A stretch of 64,000 nt of DNA from Tillus elongatus (lineage: Eukaryota > Arthropoda > Insecta > Coleoptera > Cleridae). Positions 24,725 to 36,927 of this stretch are shown one piece after another (positions within the stretch are counted from its first letter, which is position 1; every line of letters starts with the position of its first letter). The notes beneath the pieces are model-generated. The model saw only the letters and a program-made list of their open reading frames with translations, was not told the origin of the DNA and made no database searches. The translations under genes and the position numbers were made by a program. The DNA is taken from positions 58,217,288 to 58,281,287 of the forward strand of contig OZ023270.1 of NCBI GenBank assembly GCA_964006375.1. Direction: 5' to 3'.

Positions 24725-24822
24725 CTAAAAAATGGAAAGCCTTCTTGGATTTTCTTATTGAAGGAGATGTACAATTCACCGATCAAGAACTCAGTGACGA
24801 AGTTCATACGTTCTTGGTTGCG
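24725..24822 (+). CDS. Cytochrome P450 (CYP4-type) exon d
   Basis: Acceptor CTAG (24721-24724), donor GTAAGT at 24823. Joined to exon c it restores a Ser codon and encodes KKWKAFLDFLIEGDVQFTDQ then ELSDEVHTFLVA, the CYP4 run-up 'AFLDLL......FTD.....EV.TF' into the oxygen-binding I helix. It ends in phase 0. The frame is open and both splice sites are canonical. Confidence 0.9.
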
Positions 24823-25737
24823 GTAAGTATTTTTTGCAAGAAGGATCGAAACAAGATAGGGAAACACAATGATTTTATTATTCAAAATTTTTACGCAACT
24901 CTAGAATTTTTTTAACATGTTAGTACATTTTTCAAGATAAAGCGTAAAAAAATATAACCAGTATGTGGGGATTATTTGTTTGAAGTGATTAATAATTGTT
25001 GATTCATTTAAATGTTATTTGCAGATTAAATAGGCTGCAAAAGCTGCGCACCTTGTGAACTATTCAGTGGATTAAGTTTGTTACTTTTTACTTTTTTATC
25101 TAAGCTAATCTTATTCTTAGTCGATATTTTCCTGTTTGTTATTGAAAAATCTGTGATTTCGCTACAGAGTTTTCTATATATTTTTTAATGACAATATTGT
25201 GCCGTAGTCTATGAAAAGGGCAGTAAGCAATAAAAAAAATTTGATGCATTATAAACAGCTGCTTGAGTACCAATGTTTTTGAGCAATTTGAATTAAATAT
25301 TTTATGTCTTCGCTATGATATATGAATAAATTCCATACATATAATACAGTCTTTTATATATCGCTTTTTGTTAATTACTAGAAATGTTGTGGAACCTGAA
25401 ATAAAGCCTAAGTTCTGTTTACGGCGATACTGCAGTGGCGGCTCGTGAGTGTCGCGATAGCGGAGGCAGTATTTTTTTAAATTTTCAAGGTCACACGTTT
25501 TTCTGGCACTTCATAATTTCTGTGAAGAATCCATTTATAAAAAAATATAGACTTTCACAAGAATAATTTTTGAATTTTGATACCTTTTTGAAATAATTTA
25601 TTCACGAATTACTGAGGGTATAAATAAACAGGAATAAACACATAAGGTTTATTAAATTGTTAAATATTGTTTATAGACCAAAAATAAATTTCAGAAGAAA
25701 TGCTATATACAATGTATATAGCATTTCCTTTGGAATT

Positions 25738-25739
<2 letters not shown>

Positions 25740-25796
<57 letters not shown>
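25740..25796. repeat. (TA)n microsatellite
   Basis: About 57 bases of TA that replace the 3' part of the transposase relic read from the right. Confidence 0.9.
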
Positions 25797-25801
<5 letters not shown>

Positions 25802-26520
25802 TCATTTAGTAGAGGGTAAACGATATCTTCAAGTAACTCCAAATACGTTTCGCCACTCAAATTGCCATCCAGAAAAATTGCTCCGATTAAACGGCCTCCT
25901 AATATGCCTGTCCAGACATTCAATTTCTGTGGAGTTTGAGTGTGGACTTTATTGGATTATTATCTGCCCAATAACGACAATTATGACGATTGACTGTAGA
26001 GTTTAATAAAAACGTACACTCGTCCGAAAAACAGATATTGAACAGAAAGTTCCAGTTATCAGCTATTCGTGCAGTCAACTTCACAAAACTCCAGCCGCCG
26101 ATCAAAATCATCTTCATTCAGTTGTTGTACAAGATGAATTTTATACGGGTCAAATTTATGATGCTTCAATATCTGCTGAATAGTTCTTCTTTTGATGTTT
26201 GAAACAGTGGCCAATTTTCTCGGGCTCAAAGTTGGGTCTGCAGCAATTTTTCCTAAAACTTCAATCTCAGTAGTCTCATTTCTAACCGGAAATTCACGTT
26301 CAGGATCCCGTTTTTTGTTGGCTACTGAACCACTTTGTCGAAACTTTGCAACTAACTCCAAAATGTATTTTCTGTTAACATGTCTGTTCGGATGTCGTTG
26401 ATTAAACAAATTTGCGGTACGGTTGGCAGAGTCATCGTTTTTGAAAAAAAAGGTAATTATTTCAACTCTTTCTGCTACAGAATACATCATTGTGAAATTA
26501 ATTTTCGGTGGTACTATCAA
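25797..26520 (-). pseudogene. DUF4817-type transposase pseudogene
   Basis: Minus strand, from 26520 leftwards: VAERVEIITFFFKNDDSANR and NQRHPNRHVNR (the DUF4817 pattern), then a helix-turn-helix (LSPRKLATVSNIKRRTIQQI), then DDFDRRLEFCE. After a frameshift near 26090 comes NICFSDECTFLLNS with the first catalytic Asp and CRYWADNNP, then GAIFLDGNLSGETYLELLED. The second and third catalytic motifs are missing because the gene runs into a (TA)n tract at 25796. It is a dead copy of the same broad family as 11913-12936 but clearly a different subfamily. Confidence 0.8.
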
Positions 26521-26554
26521 GTATCAAACCGACCGATAAACTGAAATTAAAAAC

Positions 26555-26663
26555 CGCATTTCTCTCATTCCGATAAGAAATGTCCTGATAGTCAATTTTT
26601 TGTTTACAAACCAACAAAACATTGACTATTCTGCACATTTCTTATCGGAATGAGTCAAATGCG
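26555..26663. repeat. Inverted repeat (hairpin), arms about 47 bases
   Basis: Arms 26555-26601 and 26617-26663 share CATTCCGATAAGAAATGT and its complement. It lies 35 bases beyond the transposase start and may be a remnant of that transposon's terminal repeats. Confidence 0.7.
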
Positions 26664-26950
26664 TTTTTGCATCTTCAAGTGTGAATAATTTTCAAACTAG
26701 TGGACAAAACTTCCAAAAAAATTTGTGTGCTGAATTCAAAAAAGAAAGAGCTTTCCAATGATGTAACATTCGACCCATGCTTCCTATTTAAAATATAAGG
26801 GTTGTTATCACCACCCTTAAGGGGTTGATGTGACAAAGTTGAGTTTTATGTCAATACATGTCCCCCTCAATATTAAAATTGACGTGTTTCAGCGTTTCTT
26901 AAAAAAAAATTCTCTGGACGCAAATCGGTCTGTTTCGTTCTCAATGCGCC

Positions 26951-26956
<6 letters not shown>

Positions 26957-27025
<69 letters not shown>
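26957..27025. repeat. (TA)n microsatellite
   Basis: About 69 bases of TA in the P450 intron. Confidence 0.9.
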
Positions 27026-27029
<4 letters not shown>

Positions 27030-28028
27030 ATAGAATTGAAATTATATTTTTGTTTAAACATAAAGCCCATGACAAGGTTTATATTTGATTCACAAAAAAA
27101 CGAAGCTCTAAAATACAAAATCGACGAGGAATGAAAACGAAAACGCTATCAACTATTACGGAGACTTAATATAGATAACAGTTTAACGTTTAACAACAAA
27201 CTTTTATTATAATCATACAATGAAAAACTAAAAGTCAACAATAAAGGTTGTTTACATTTAAAACATTTGAATTATAAATGTATGATAAAATGGCGCACAG
27301 AACAGCTCGGTTGGTGGAACTTTAGCAGTGCTAGCGACATCTACGATATGCGATGACCGAACTAAAGTCCTTATAAAGTTCAGGTTAGCTCAATTTAAGT
27401 GAAACTTCTATATGGATCCGTTCTGTGCTGATCACACAGGAAGCATTCAAAGCAAATGTTAGGAAGCTGCGAAAGAGTCAGCCACAGCAGTGTTGCCATA
27501 TCAAAGCAGTGGTGTAAAATAAAGCAACCTCTGGGTCTGTCAGACCCGGCGAGACTACTGCCGGGTTAAACTGCCTCTTAAACAACTGATCGTTATCACG
27601 CTCTGGTTTGTCCAGAAGGACCAAAGCCAACATAAAAATGAATTACTTCAATCTAGTTGTCCTACAAACAAGCTAAATAAGCTTGTGCTTGTAACAAAAC
27701 CAGAATTTAAACTTTTGGTTTTCAAAGAAAGCTGCCAAACCATTTCGCTCAACTGTCACTTTTATAATTTCAATGCCTACGTGCCTACTTCAGCACTTAT
27801 ATTTTCAAACTCTTTTTCAAACTTTCAAAACATTTTAAACATATGACAACTAAAAACTTAATTTCTTATTAACATAAACAGTACTTTATAGTTTGTAAAA
27901 TGTAAAAAGAATATAAATGTAATCTTTCATGGTATCACTTTTCTGCTTACATAAAATAAACAAAATACATAATTTAAGTTTTCTATGAAGTTTTTTTAGT
28001 ATTATTTTCTGTTGTATTATCTTTCCAG

Positions 28029-28097
28029 GGTACAGACACCACAGCTGTTACAAACTGTTTTATACTTATGACGTTGGGAATGCATCAAGATGTACAG
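28029..28097 (+). CDS. Cytochrome P450 (CYP4-type) exon e with I-helix oxygen-binding motif
   Basis: Twenty-three codons between TTCCAG and GTGACA. They encode GTDTTAVTNCFILMTLGMHQ then DVQ. Together with the last Ala of exon d this forms the P450 I-helix signature A/G-G-x-D-T-T (here AGTDTT). The acid-alcohol pair DT is kept, as needed for proton delivery to haem-bound oxygen. Many insect CYP4s have EGHDTT here, so the AGTDTT version is a noticeable variant. LGMHQDVQ is the usual sequence leading into the J helix. Confidence 0.9.
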
Positions 28098-28477
28098 GTG
28101 ACATTAGTCTTTCATAACTCACTAAACTTAATTTACTATGTAATCTTAAGACCACATTTACTGGGGTTTTGTTTTGTTAGTATTGAACACTGTATCTATC
28201 ATCAATAGCAATATTTAGAAAACTAAATTTATAGGCTGATTCTAAACTAGCTGTGCTGAAGATTGTGGTCTAAGAAAAGCAGGAGCAAAGGATTCGTGAT
28301 CGACAAACAAGTCACTTAAAGCCACCGGCTCTATAACATAGAGATGTACTGCTACTTATACCTATTAACTATTTTGCCACCATCCTTAGGAAAAACAAAT
28401 TATGTTTAATGCAGATTCAAAAAGTATTTGCACTACTCACCATTTAAAGCGTCGCTCGTGAAAATTTTGCCCTTTTA

Positions 28478-28604
28478 GTGAATTTTCTTTAAAAAATTGG
28501 CTAATAAGGAGATCTCGACTTTTAAATTTTGAAAAAATGTCTTCAAATGAGCGCTAATTAGGCCCCCCAGAACACATATCCGGGGTCAGTTTGAATCTTT
28601 ATAT

Positions 28605-28694
<90 letters not shown>

Positions 28695-29533
28695 CACACC
28701 GATAACTCCAAAAATAATGGGCCGATTTTGATTAAATTTCGTGAATAAATTCCTTTTGCAAATGGCTTGGATAAGTTCGTTAGCCAGGAAAATATGCCCA
28801 GGTTTTCCCAGAAAATTTTGTGTTTTCTTTCGAAAAAAAATTATATTTTCGGAATTAACAAAGTAAGGGCAACCAAATTTGGTACTCGAGTTTATATCCT
28901 TATAGGTAAATTACATACCAAAATTTAGGTCCGTAGGTCAAAAGACAAAAAGGTTATAGGCCTTTAAAGAAAATTAAATTGGTGTTTTCCTCAAAACGTC
29001 AAAGTTGCGATTTAAAACGTCAAAATCTGCAACATTTAGGCAAATAACTTGAATCTAATACCGGCTATGGAAATCAAATGTCTCAAGAAGGATGTTTTAC
29101 AAACCCTGAAGTCTTAGTTTCAACCGTCATTGTCCTTCATTTTACTAAAATGTTTCCAGAAAATTCATTTCAAATAGACCCTTTCTCTGATACTTGGCGG
29201 TAATCTTAGCTATAGAGTTTATCGTTTAATGGTATATAATTTTTGTCGAAGTTTCGTAAAAAATCAATAAAGCTCAATATATCCGTTATTATACAAGATA
29301 TGAAAAACTTGTATATATTAATTTTAGGGTGTCTTCAGCTACATCTTAAAAAAATATTTCTACAATCACAGGATGGCCCATAAGTCGTTGGTGATACAAA
29401 TTTTCTTTTTTTTTAATCAAACACGCCTTATGTTATTGCATTTTTGCATTTTCCATCGAAATATAATGCATGTTTGTAAGAAAAGAAATTCTGGATGCAG
29501 CAAGTGCGTTATGGTAGCGAATTTTGATCAAAT
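28478..29533 (-). repeat. Long reverse copy of the (TA)n repeat family
   Basis: Inverted relative to 23553-24655 over about 1.1 kb. Left end TTGGCTAATAAGGAGATC, (TA)n at 28608-28690, right end AGCAAGTGCGTTATGGTAG at 29498-29516. Confidence 0.85.
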
Positions 29534-32500
29534 GCTTCATATTTGAAAAGCCCAATGTGCTATTAACCTATAAGGTTGACCAAGAAACGAGTTTTTCCGG
29601 GAACACTTTAAGTCTACTTTTGGAAATCTTTGTACATTTTCACACAATAAAGTTATTTTTATGAAACATGGCACATTGCTTTTACTCAAATTGAACTCTG
29701 TTGAAAGTGTTAGCAAGCACGATCCTTTAATCATTAGCACGCTGCTCTGTAATATATGAGGTGATTCACATACATTCTATATAGGGTGTTACATAAAACA
29801 TTGAAAATTTTCTAAACCGTCAGAAGCTCCTGTTTGAAAAAAATCATTTTTGAATTTTAACTAAAAACATGTTAAAATGATACCTAAGCTACAGGATGGT
29901 GTTTGAATTTTTCGTTTATCCGTTTCATTTACAGGTCGATTACAAGAAAAAGGCCTGAACGCATCAAGTGCGTTATGGTAGCGAATTTTTATTTAAATGT
30001 TTTTAGTGTCAAATATCTCTTGTTTTAAAAGAAGGACATTTGGTGGCAGTATAACCTATATAGTAGTAACAATGTACCATGTTTCACTAAAATAGTTTTC
30101 TTGTTTAAAAAAGTACACATATTTTTCGAAAATAAACTTAAAAACTCCAGAAAAAACTTGTCTGATTTTCATGGCCAACGAATCTCTTCAAGTTATTTAC
30201 ACACCTGCCAAGATATAATTATTCACAAGCCGCTTTATGGCCAAAATTGAAAAAGAAAATTCACTTTTTTTTTACAGGAATTGCCATCGGTGATGTGACA
30301 CTAAATTATAGTTTTCACAAAAATTCGACAAGTTTTACAATAACTTACTAAGCATTTATTATAAATTACCAACATATCACAAAAATCTTACAAAAAATTA
30401 TTTCTACGGAAACACTAAAAACATTTCTGCGAAAACTTGTCACTATCAGCCACTATATGAGAGTACCTGTATACGGCAGCTTGATTTTTTCGACGAGTAA
30501 GACAAACAAAAAGCTCTCTGAATACGCCATTTTCGTAGGGCACCGCTATCTAGTGATAAAAACGCCCTATCAAAATTTGTGATATGCCCCAAAACCGTAA
30601 AAAGTTGAAAAACAACTGAAATAATTCAAAAACGATGAACGATATATTTTATTCCTTACAAACATGCATTATAATTCGATGCAAAATACAAAAATTCAAT
30701 AACATAATGGGTGTTCTATTAAAAAAAGTCTGGACTCAGCAAGTGCGTTATGGTAGTTAGTTTTCATAAAAATGTTCTTAATAGCAAATACGTTTTTTTA
30801 AAGAAAGCAGGCGTCAAATGTGCTTACCAGTATAATCTATATAGTACAAACAATGTGCCATGTTTCATCAAAATAACTTTATTGTTTGAAAATGTACAAA
30901 AGTTTCCGAAAGTAAACTTAAAGTGTTCCCGAAAAAATTCGTTTCTTGGTTAACCTTATAGGTTAATAGCAAATTGAGCTATTCAAATATGAAGCATTTG
31001 ATTAAAATTCGCTACTATAACGCACTTGCTGCATCTAGAATCTCTTTTTTTACAAACATTCATTATATTTTGATGGAAAATGCCAAAATGCCATAAAATA
31101 AGACGAGTTTGATTTAAAAAAAAAAAGAGAATATGTATCATCAACGACTTATGGGCCACCCTGTGATTGTAGAAATATTTGTTTAAGATGTAGCTCAAGA
31201 CACCCTATAGTTAATGTATACATTTTTTTCATATCTTGTATAATAACGGATATATTAAGCTTTATTGATTTTTTACGAAAATTCGACAAAAATTATATAC
31301 CATTAAACGATAAACTCTATAGCTAAGGCTACTACCAAGCATCAGAGAAAGGGTCCATTTGAACTGAATTTTCTGGAAATATTTTAGTAAAATGAAGGAC
31401 AATGACGGTTGTAACTAAGACTTTAGGGTTTGTAAAACATTCTCCTTGAGACATTTTCTTTCCACCGCCGGTATTTGATTCAAGTTCTTTGCCTAAATGT
31501 TGCCAATTTTGACGTTTTAAATCGCAACTTTGACTTTTTGAGGAAAACCCCAATTAATTTTTATTTAAATGCCTATAACTATTTTGTCTTTTGACCTACA
31601 GAGCTAAATTTCGGTAGGTGACTTACACATAATGATATTTTTTTATTTTTTTTATTTTTTTTTATTTACTTATTATCATAAATCGTACAACATGTCTACA
31701 CAATAAGCCTGAGGCTTGTGCTGTATATTAACATAATTTAATAAAATTCCACCAAAAACTGCTTGAAAACTCCATCCAAATGTAACATACTTCTAATTTT
31801 GACATTCCAAAATTGTTAGGCTTCTACTTGTTCCATCTAATGAACCAGTCTTTGCCTTCACTCTTCATTGATTTTAATGCTTTCCCAATACCCTCCAAAC
31901 TAAAGTTCTTTGTTTATAGCCTACCAAATTTGGTTGCCCTTACTTCGTTAATGTGTGTGTTTTTTTAAGAAAGCAACCATCAAATTTGGTTACCAGTATA
32001 ACCTATATAGTACAAACAATGTGCCATGTTTCATCAAAATAACTTTATTGTTTCAGAATGTACAAAATTTTTCGCAAGTAAACTTAAAGTGTTCCCGAAA
32101 AAAACTGGTTTCTTGGTCAACCTTATAGGTTAATAGCAAATTGAGCTATTCAAATTTGAAGCATTTAATGAAAATTCGCTACCATAACGCACTTGCTGCG
32201 TCCCGAATTTCTTTTCTCATAGAGACGTATTATATTTCGATGGAAAATGCAAAAATGCAATAACATAAGGCGTTATGGATAAAAAAAAAAGAAAATTTGA
32301 ATTACCAACGACTTATCGGCCAGCCTGTAATTGTAGAAATATTTTTTTGTAGCTCAAGACGCCCTATAATTAATCTATACAATTTTTTTTCGTATCTTGC
32401 ATAATAACGGATATATTGAGCCTTAAAGATTTTTTACGTAAATTCGACAAAAATGATATACCATTAACCGATAAACCTATAGGCAGCACTACTACCAAAG

Positions 32501-33560
32501 CATCAGACAAAGGGTCCATTTGAAATGAATTTTCTGGGAATGCTTTAGTAAAATGAAGGACAATGACGATTGAAACTAAGACTTCAGGCTTTGTAAAACA
32601 TTCTTCTTGAGACATTTTCCTTCCATAGCTCATATTAGTTTCAGGTTCATTGTCCAAATATTACCAATTTTGACGTTTTAAATCGCGACTTTGACGTTTT
32701 GAGGAAAACCCTTTTTTTTAAATGCCTGTAACTTGTTTGTCCTTTAACCTACAGATCTAGATTTTGGTAGGTAACTCACCTATAATGATAAAAACCCGCG
32801 TACCTCGGATTTGGGTTACAGGGGTCCTAAATAGCGCTCATTTGAAGAAATTTTTTCAAAATTCAAAAGTCGGGATCTCCTTATTAGTGATTTTTTTTAA
32901 GAGAATTCACTAAAAGTATGTATCCAATATATCAACGACTTAGGGGCCATCCTGTGATTGTCAGTCATTAACGTATATAATTTTTTCTCATATCTTGTAT
33001 AATAAAAGATATATTGAGCTATATCGTAGAAATGCGTGACCCTGTATATGCGCAAAGAGACAAAAACTGAAGCTGACCCCGTAAATGGGTGTTCGGGGTT
33101 CTAATTTGCGCTCATTCAAACTAATCTTTTTAAATTGAGAAATCGCAGTCTCCCAATAACGAATTTTTTCTACGAAAATAAAGACCATCAAGCCATAAAC
33201 TATACAGTTGAAACTACTACCAAAGCATCAGAAAGTGGATCTATTTGAAATGGATTTTCCGAAAATAATTTAGTAAAATGAAGTACAATGATGGTTGAAG
33301 CCGAAACTTAAGACTTTGTAAAACATACTTCTTACGTCATTTCTTCTGCATGATCCGCATTTGTTTCAGACTATTTGTATGAAAATTGAAAATTTTGACG
33401 TTTCAAATCGCGATTTTGACGTTTTAAGAAGAAAAATTATAAAATTTTCAAAATATTTTTTATACCATTTCTTGACCTTCTTGCGTCAAAAAAAATGAAC
33501 CTTTGTATGTAATATTCAATTGGTTTTATTAATCTCACAAGATATTTTGTTCTTGTGCTT
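29534..33560. repeat. Cluster of overlapping and partial copies of the same repeat family
   Basis: The shared end motif AAGTGCGTTATGGTAG or its complement occurs near 29965, 30740, 31015 and 32175. Modules with CCATGTTTCAT..AATAACTTTATTGT recur near 30070, 30855 and 32020. One copy (32160-32905) lacks the (TA)n tract. A fragment at 31640-31921 with an A/T-rich left end interrupts a copy that resumes at 31922 (ACCAAATTTGGTTGCCC), so it is probably a separate insertion. Short frames here repeat the same peptide (for example NVPCFIKITLLCEN) because the DNA is repeated. I call no gene. Confidence 0.7.
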
Positions 33561-33802
33561 TCCTCTAATCACCAGTGGCACCCATTTTTTTTTTCTTTAA
33601 ATGCTTGTAACTTTTTTTCTTTTAATTTAGAGATCTGAATTTCGGTAAGTACGCTAAGTTTTATAGTAAAAACGCATATGACAAATTTGGTGGTCATAGC
33701 TCGGTTATTTTCCCGGAAAAACTGATCACAGATCTCCTCATTAGTGAGTGAATTCGCTAATAACTTTTTCTGTTTTCGGGTATAATTTTTTACCCAATTG
33801 TT

Positions 33803-34393
33803 GGGCTCGTATTGAAGCAGAAGCTTCAGGTAATAACGACCAGTTAACAGAATCGAGGCAGAATGAACGATAAATATACAGGGTAACATTAAATGTGATC
33901 CAAATCTCAATCGTTTTAGAAACGTCTCTTGACATCAGAATTGACTGGAAATGAAGTTGCTTATGAAATAACTCTCTATAACTCACTAAACATTGTTTTT
34001 CGTCTGCATAGTTCAGAAATTGTCGTTAAAAAACTCAATTACAAACGGCTTGTTTCCAAAGGAGATTCATTCAAGCTCTCATCGGGAAATGCTCGTAACT
34101 AAGTAACGAAAAGCACGACAACAACCATTTTCGGAAAAAAGCCGTTTGCAATTGAGTTCTTTTAACGACAATTTTCTACCTATGCAGACGAGAAAAAATG
34201 TTTAGTGCCAAGAGTTAATGGTCTTTCCACAAGCAACTTTATTTCCAGTCAATTCTGTTGTCAAACGAAATTTTTAAAACGATTAGGATTTGGATCACTT
34301 TTGAGGCCGCCCTGGGTGTTGATCGCTCATTCTGCGTGATTCCGTTAGCTGAGCGAGCGTTCCTGCCTGAAGCTTTGGCTTCAATATGAGCCC
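33803..34393. mobile_element. Fold-back/MITE-like element with about 265-bp arms
   Basis: Left arm 33803 to about 34070 and right arm about 34126 to 34393 are inverted copies (GGGCTC.TATTGAAGC, TGATCCAAATC, GAATTGACTGGAAAT, AATTGTCGTTAAAA), separated by a loop of some 55 bases. No coding capacity. Confidence 0.8.
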
Positions 34394-34486
34394 TCAAAAA
34401 CACAAACTAAAAGATGCAGAGGATTCGCGCTTATTAACAGTTAAGAAGATTATGCATATTCATAAAAAAATCCCGAAACACTTTAA

Positions 34487-35460
34487 TTAAAAAATGACAT
34501 TTTGCAACGTGAAAACTTCACCCCTACATTCAACCCCCTTTGAGTGACAGTTGCAATCCCCAAATATTTAAAACGGAATTAAGGGCTTGTAGTACATCAT
34601 TTGAAACATCTCTTCATTCTCTACTGTAAAAATTAAGAGTAAAATAGAAATTAAGCTGATGGACGAATATCGCTACAACATAGTAAAAAATTAATAACTA
34701 ATCGCATTTTATTCTTGATAATAAAAAAACTTTAAAGTAAATTACTCTTAATGTAGGAGATGTTCAACACGTATGCCTTCAACGGCTTGACAACATCCTA
34801 ATCATAAATAAGAATTCTTCCTCTCACGTTAATCAACATCTAAGGCGTAGCCGACATTGTCGCATCTGTTATTCTTTTTCTTAAGTCAGTTGAAATGCGT
34901 GCTTCAGTTTTGTACACTATACTTTTCACATATCTTTATAAGAACTCTAATAGCGTAAGGTTGCGTGATCGTGCTCGGCATTCTAAATATTTCCGCCTCC
35001 CTATTTTGGGAATATTGAGTCGAGGTATTGACGGACATGGATTTAGCAATGCGCTGGTGCTTCATTCTGCTGGACCATGTCACATTCACTGGAACTTGTC
35101 GGTATCCTCAATTAGGATATAAGTTTGTCAAAGTTGGCACGATATTATTTTGGAGCATGGCTAATTAATTATCTCCATTCAAATTGCCATGAACGAAAAG
35201 GAACCAATGGCATAGTCTCTAATTATTTCTGCCCAAATATTTAGCTTTGCAGGATATTGCTTGCGTTATTTTCTCATCCAGTGTAGATTTTTTTCGACCA
35301 GTAACGACAATTTTGAGGCTTAGCATGGCCGTGAAGTGTAAAACTGCACTCATCAGAAAACAAATCATGTTCTCGTTGCGGGATGCAACTGTCACTCGAA
35401 GGTGGTTGAATGTAGGGGTGAAGTTTTTACGTTCCGGGATGTCATTTTTTAATTTAAAAT
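34487..35460 (-). mobile_element. Internally deleted DUF4817-type transposon
   Basis: Inverted repeats of about 70-75 bases at 34487-34562 and 35392-35460 (shared AAAAAATGACAT, AAAACTTCACCCCTACATTC, GAGTGACAGTTGCA). Between them the minus strand carries broken transposase text: DLFSDECSFTLHGHAKPQNC (35375 leftwards, first catalytic Asp), then CDMVQQNEAPAHC (near 35085, where the second Asp is replaced), VRQYLDSIFP, and a C-terminal LKHAFQLT. The N-terminal DUF4817 part is missing. Many stops. Confidence 0.75.
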
Positions 35461-36560
35461 TGACGTGTTTTGGGATTTTTTTAATATGCCCAAAAATTAA
35501 GGTACTGAATTTATTCCATTTGGTTGTTTCACACTGTATATGCAAATGCAAAAAAGACAAAAGCTATCGTGTTTGATAAAGGAGGTGGAAAAGATAATTT
35601 CAGACTCTTGATAACTTGTTGTGTTGTAGAGGAAATACATTTGATTCAATATTTAGGAAGAATGTTTTGTAACGATGCAAGAATGTAATATAAAGTAGGG
35701 TAAATGCAGGTAGAACTGCGATGAAGGCAGTGACTACTGTAGCTAGCATTTATATCTGACTATAATGGGGGGGGGGGGTTACGTGCCTTTTACTTTTCCT
35801 TAAAACAAAGGTGTTTCTAATGACTGTAAATTCTAATTATTATCATTATTAAAATTTAAGTAATTATTTCTTTAGTTATAATTTAGGATGGGCAGAACGC
35901 GTATCCAAATTCTATCTCTTGTTACCTTGAAACTAATATTTAAGTTTTATGACCTTCTAGGAGGTCTTGCCTAAATTTATTTGGAACACTAAAACCAAGC
36001 ATCTGGGTCAAATTCCCGGAATTTTACTATATATTCAGTCTTAGCGTATACCTAGTGACCCAAGTACATCAGAGTCACCCTATAAGAAACTGGTAAAATG
36101 AACTCTAGTTTAGGGCTTCTTAAGCTAATAATGAAACCCAGCATCTAGTTTTTAAAATTACTTTAATACAAAAAATAAAATTTATACAGATAACATTTTA
36201 ACAGCACAATAAATTTTTATACACCCTTTAATTTCAAAGGTTTGCGTATGATTAAAATTAAACAAAGAAAAAAACTGTTAATAATTTTTAAATAAATCCC
36301 TTAATTCCAAAGGTTTTTGTCGGATTAAAATCATACTAAAACTCTTAATGCCAATGATAAAAACCCCAAGGTTATTGAAACAGAATTGTGTGGGACGTTT
36401 TCCCAATCTTAAAATGTACTAAATGTTCACAAAGTTGATGCCGGAGAAATTAAATTATTTTCGCCCCCGGTATAATTGTTTCTAGTCTTATAATTGACTC
36501 TTTCTTAGCCTAATTATAGCTTTCAATTTTAGCTAACATCCCTTATAGCTCCCAACTAAA

Positions 36561-36570
36561 CCCTTAAGGC
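36561..36570 (+). repeat. Target-site duplication, left copy (CCCTTAAGGC)
   Basis: Identical to 41818-41827, immediately outside the poly(A) tail of the LINE. It defines the LINE boundaries. Confidence 0.9.
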
Positions 36571-36927
36571 GGGGTTAAGGAGTCGCGGGCCAAAGGACTC
36601 CAGGGGGCAAGCTGAGGAAGTGGAAATAACAACATAAACTCCCGATGAAGCTTTCCCCAAGACCGTCATGCGCGGTAAAAATCCGCATCCTGCACGAGGT
36701 GACCCTGCTAATAACTAAACATGACGGATCTAGACAAGGAGGTCGAACTAAACTCCCCCAATCTACGGTGTCACGTGACCCGTGCCTATGGATGGATGGC
36801 ACCAGGGCGATGGTGTCGTGAACGGAACCTCTGGAGTACCAGGCAACCCTCCAGAGTAACCCGCCTTGCACCACACAGGGGGTTCTGATGGTGTGGACAG
36901 TATTTCCCCCATTCTCGTGGGAACAAC

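Larger units (their letters stand above)
24823..28028 (+). other. P450 intron, 3.2 kb
   Basis: Holds a DUF4817-type transposase relic (25797-26520), a hairpin (26555-26663) and two (TA)n tracts. In 24823-25640 and 27030-28010 I see nothing coding. The acceptor is TCTTTCCAG at 28020-28028. Confidence 0.6.
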
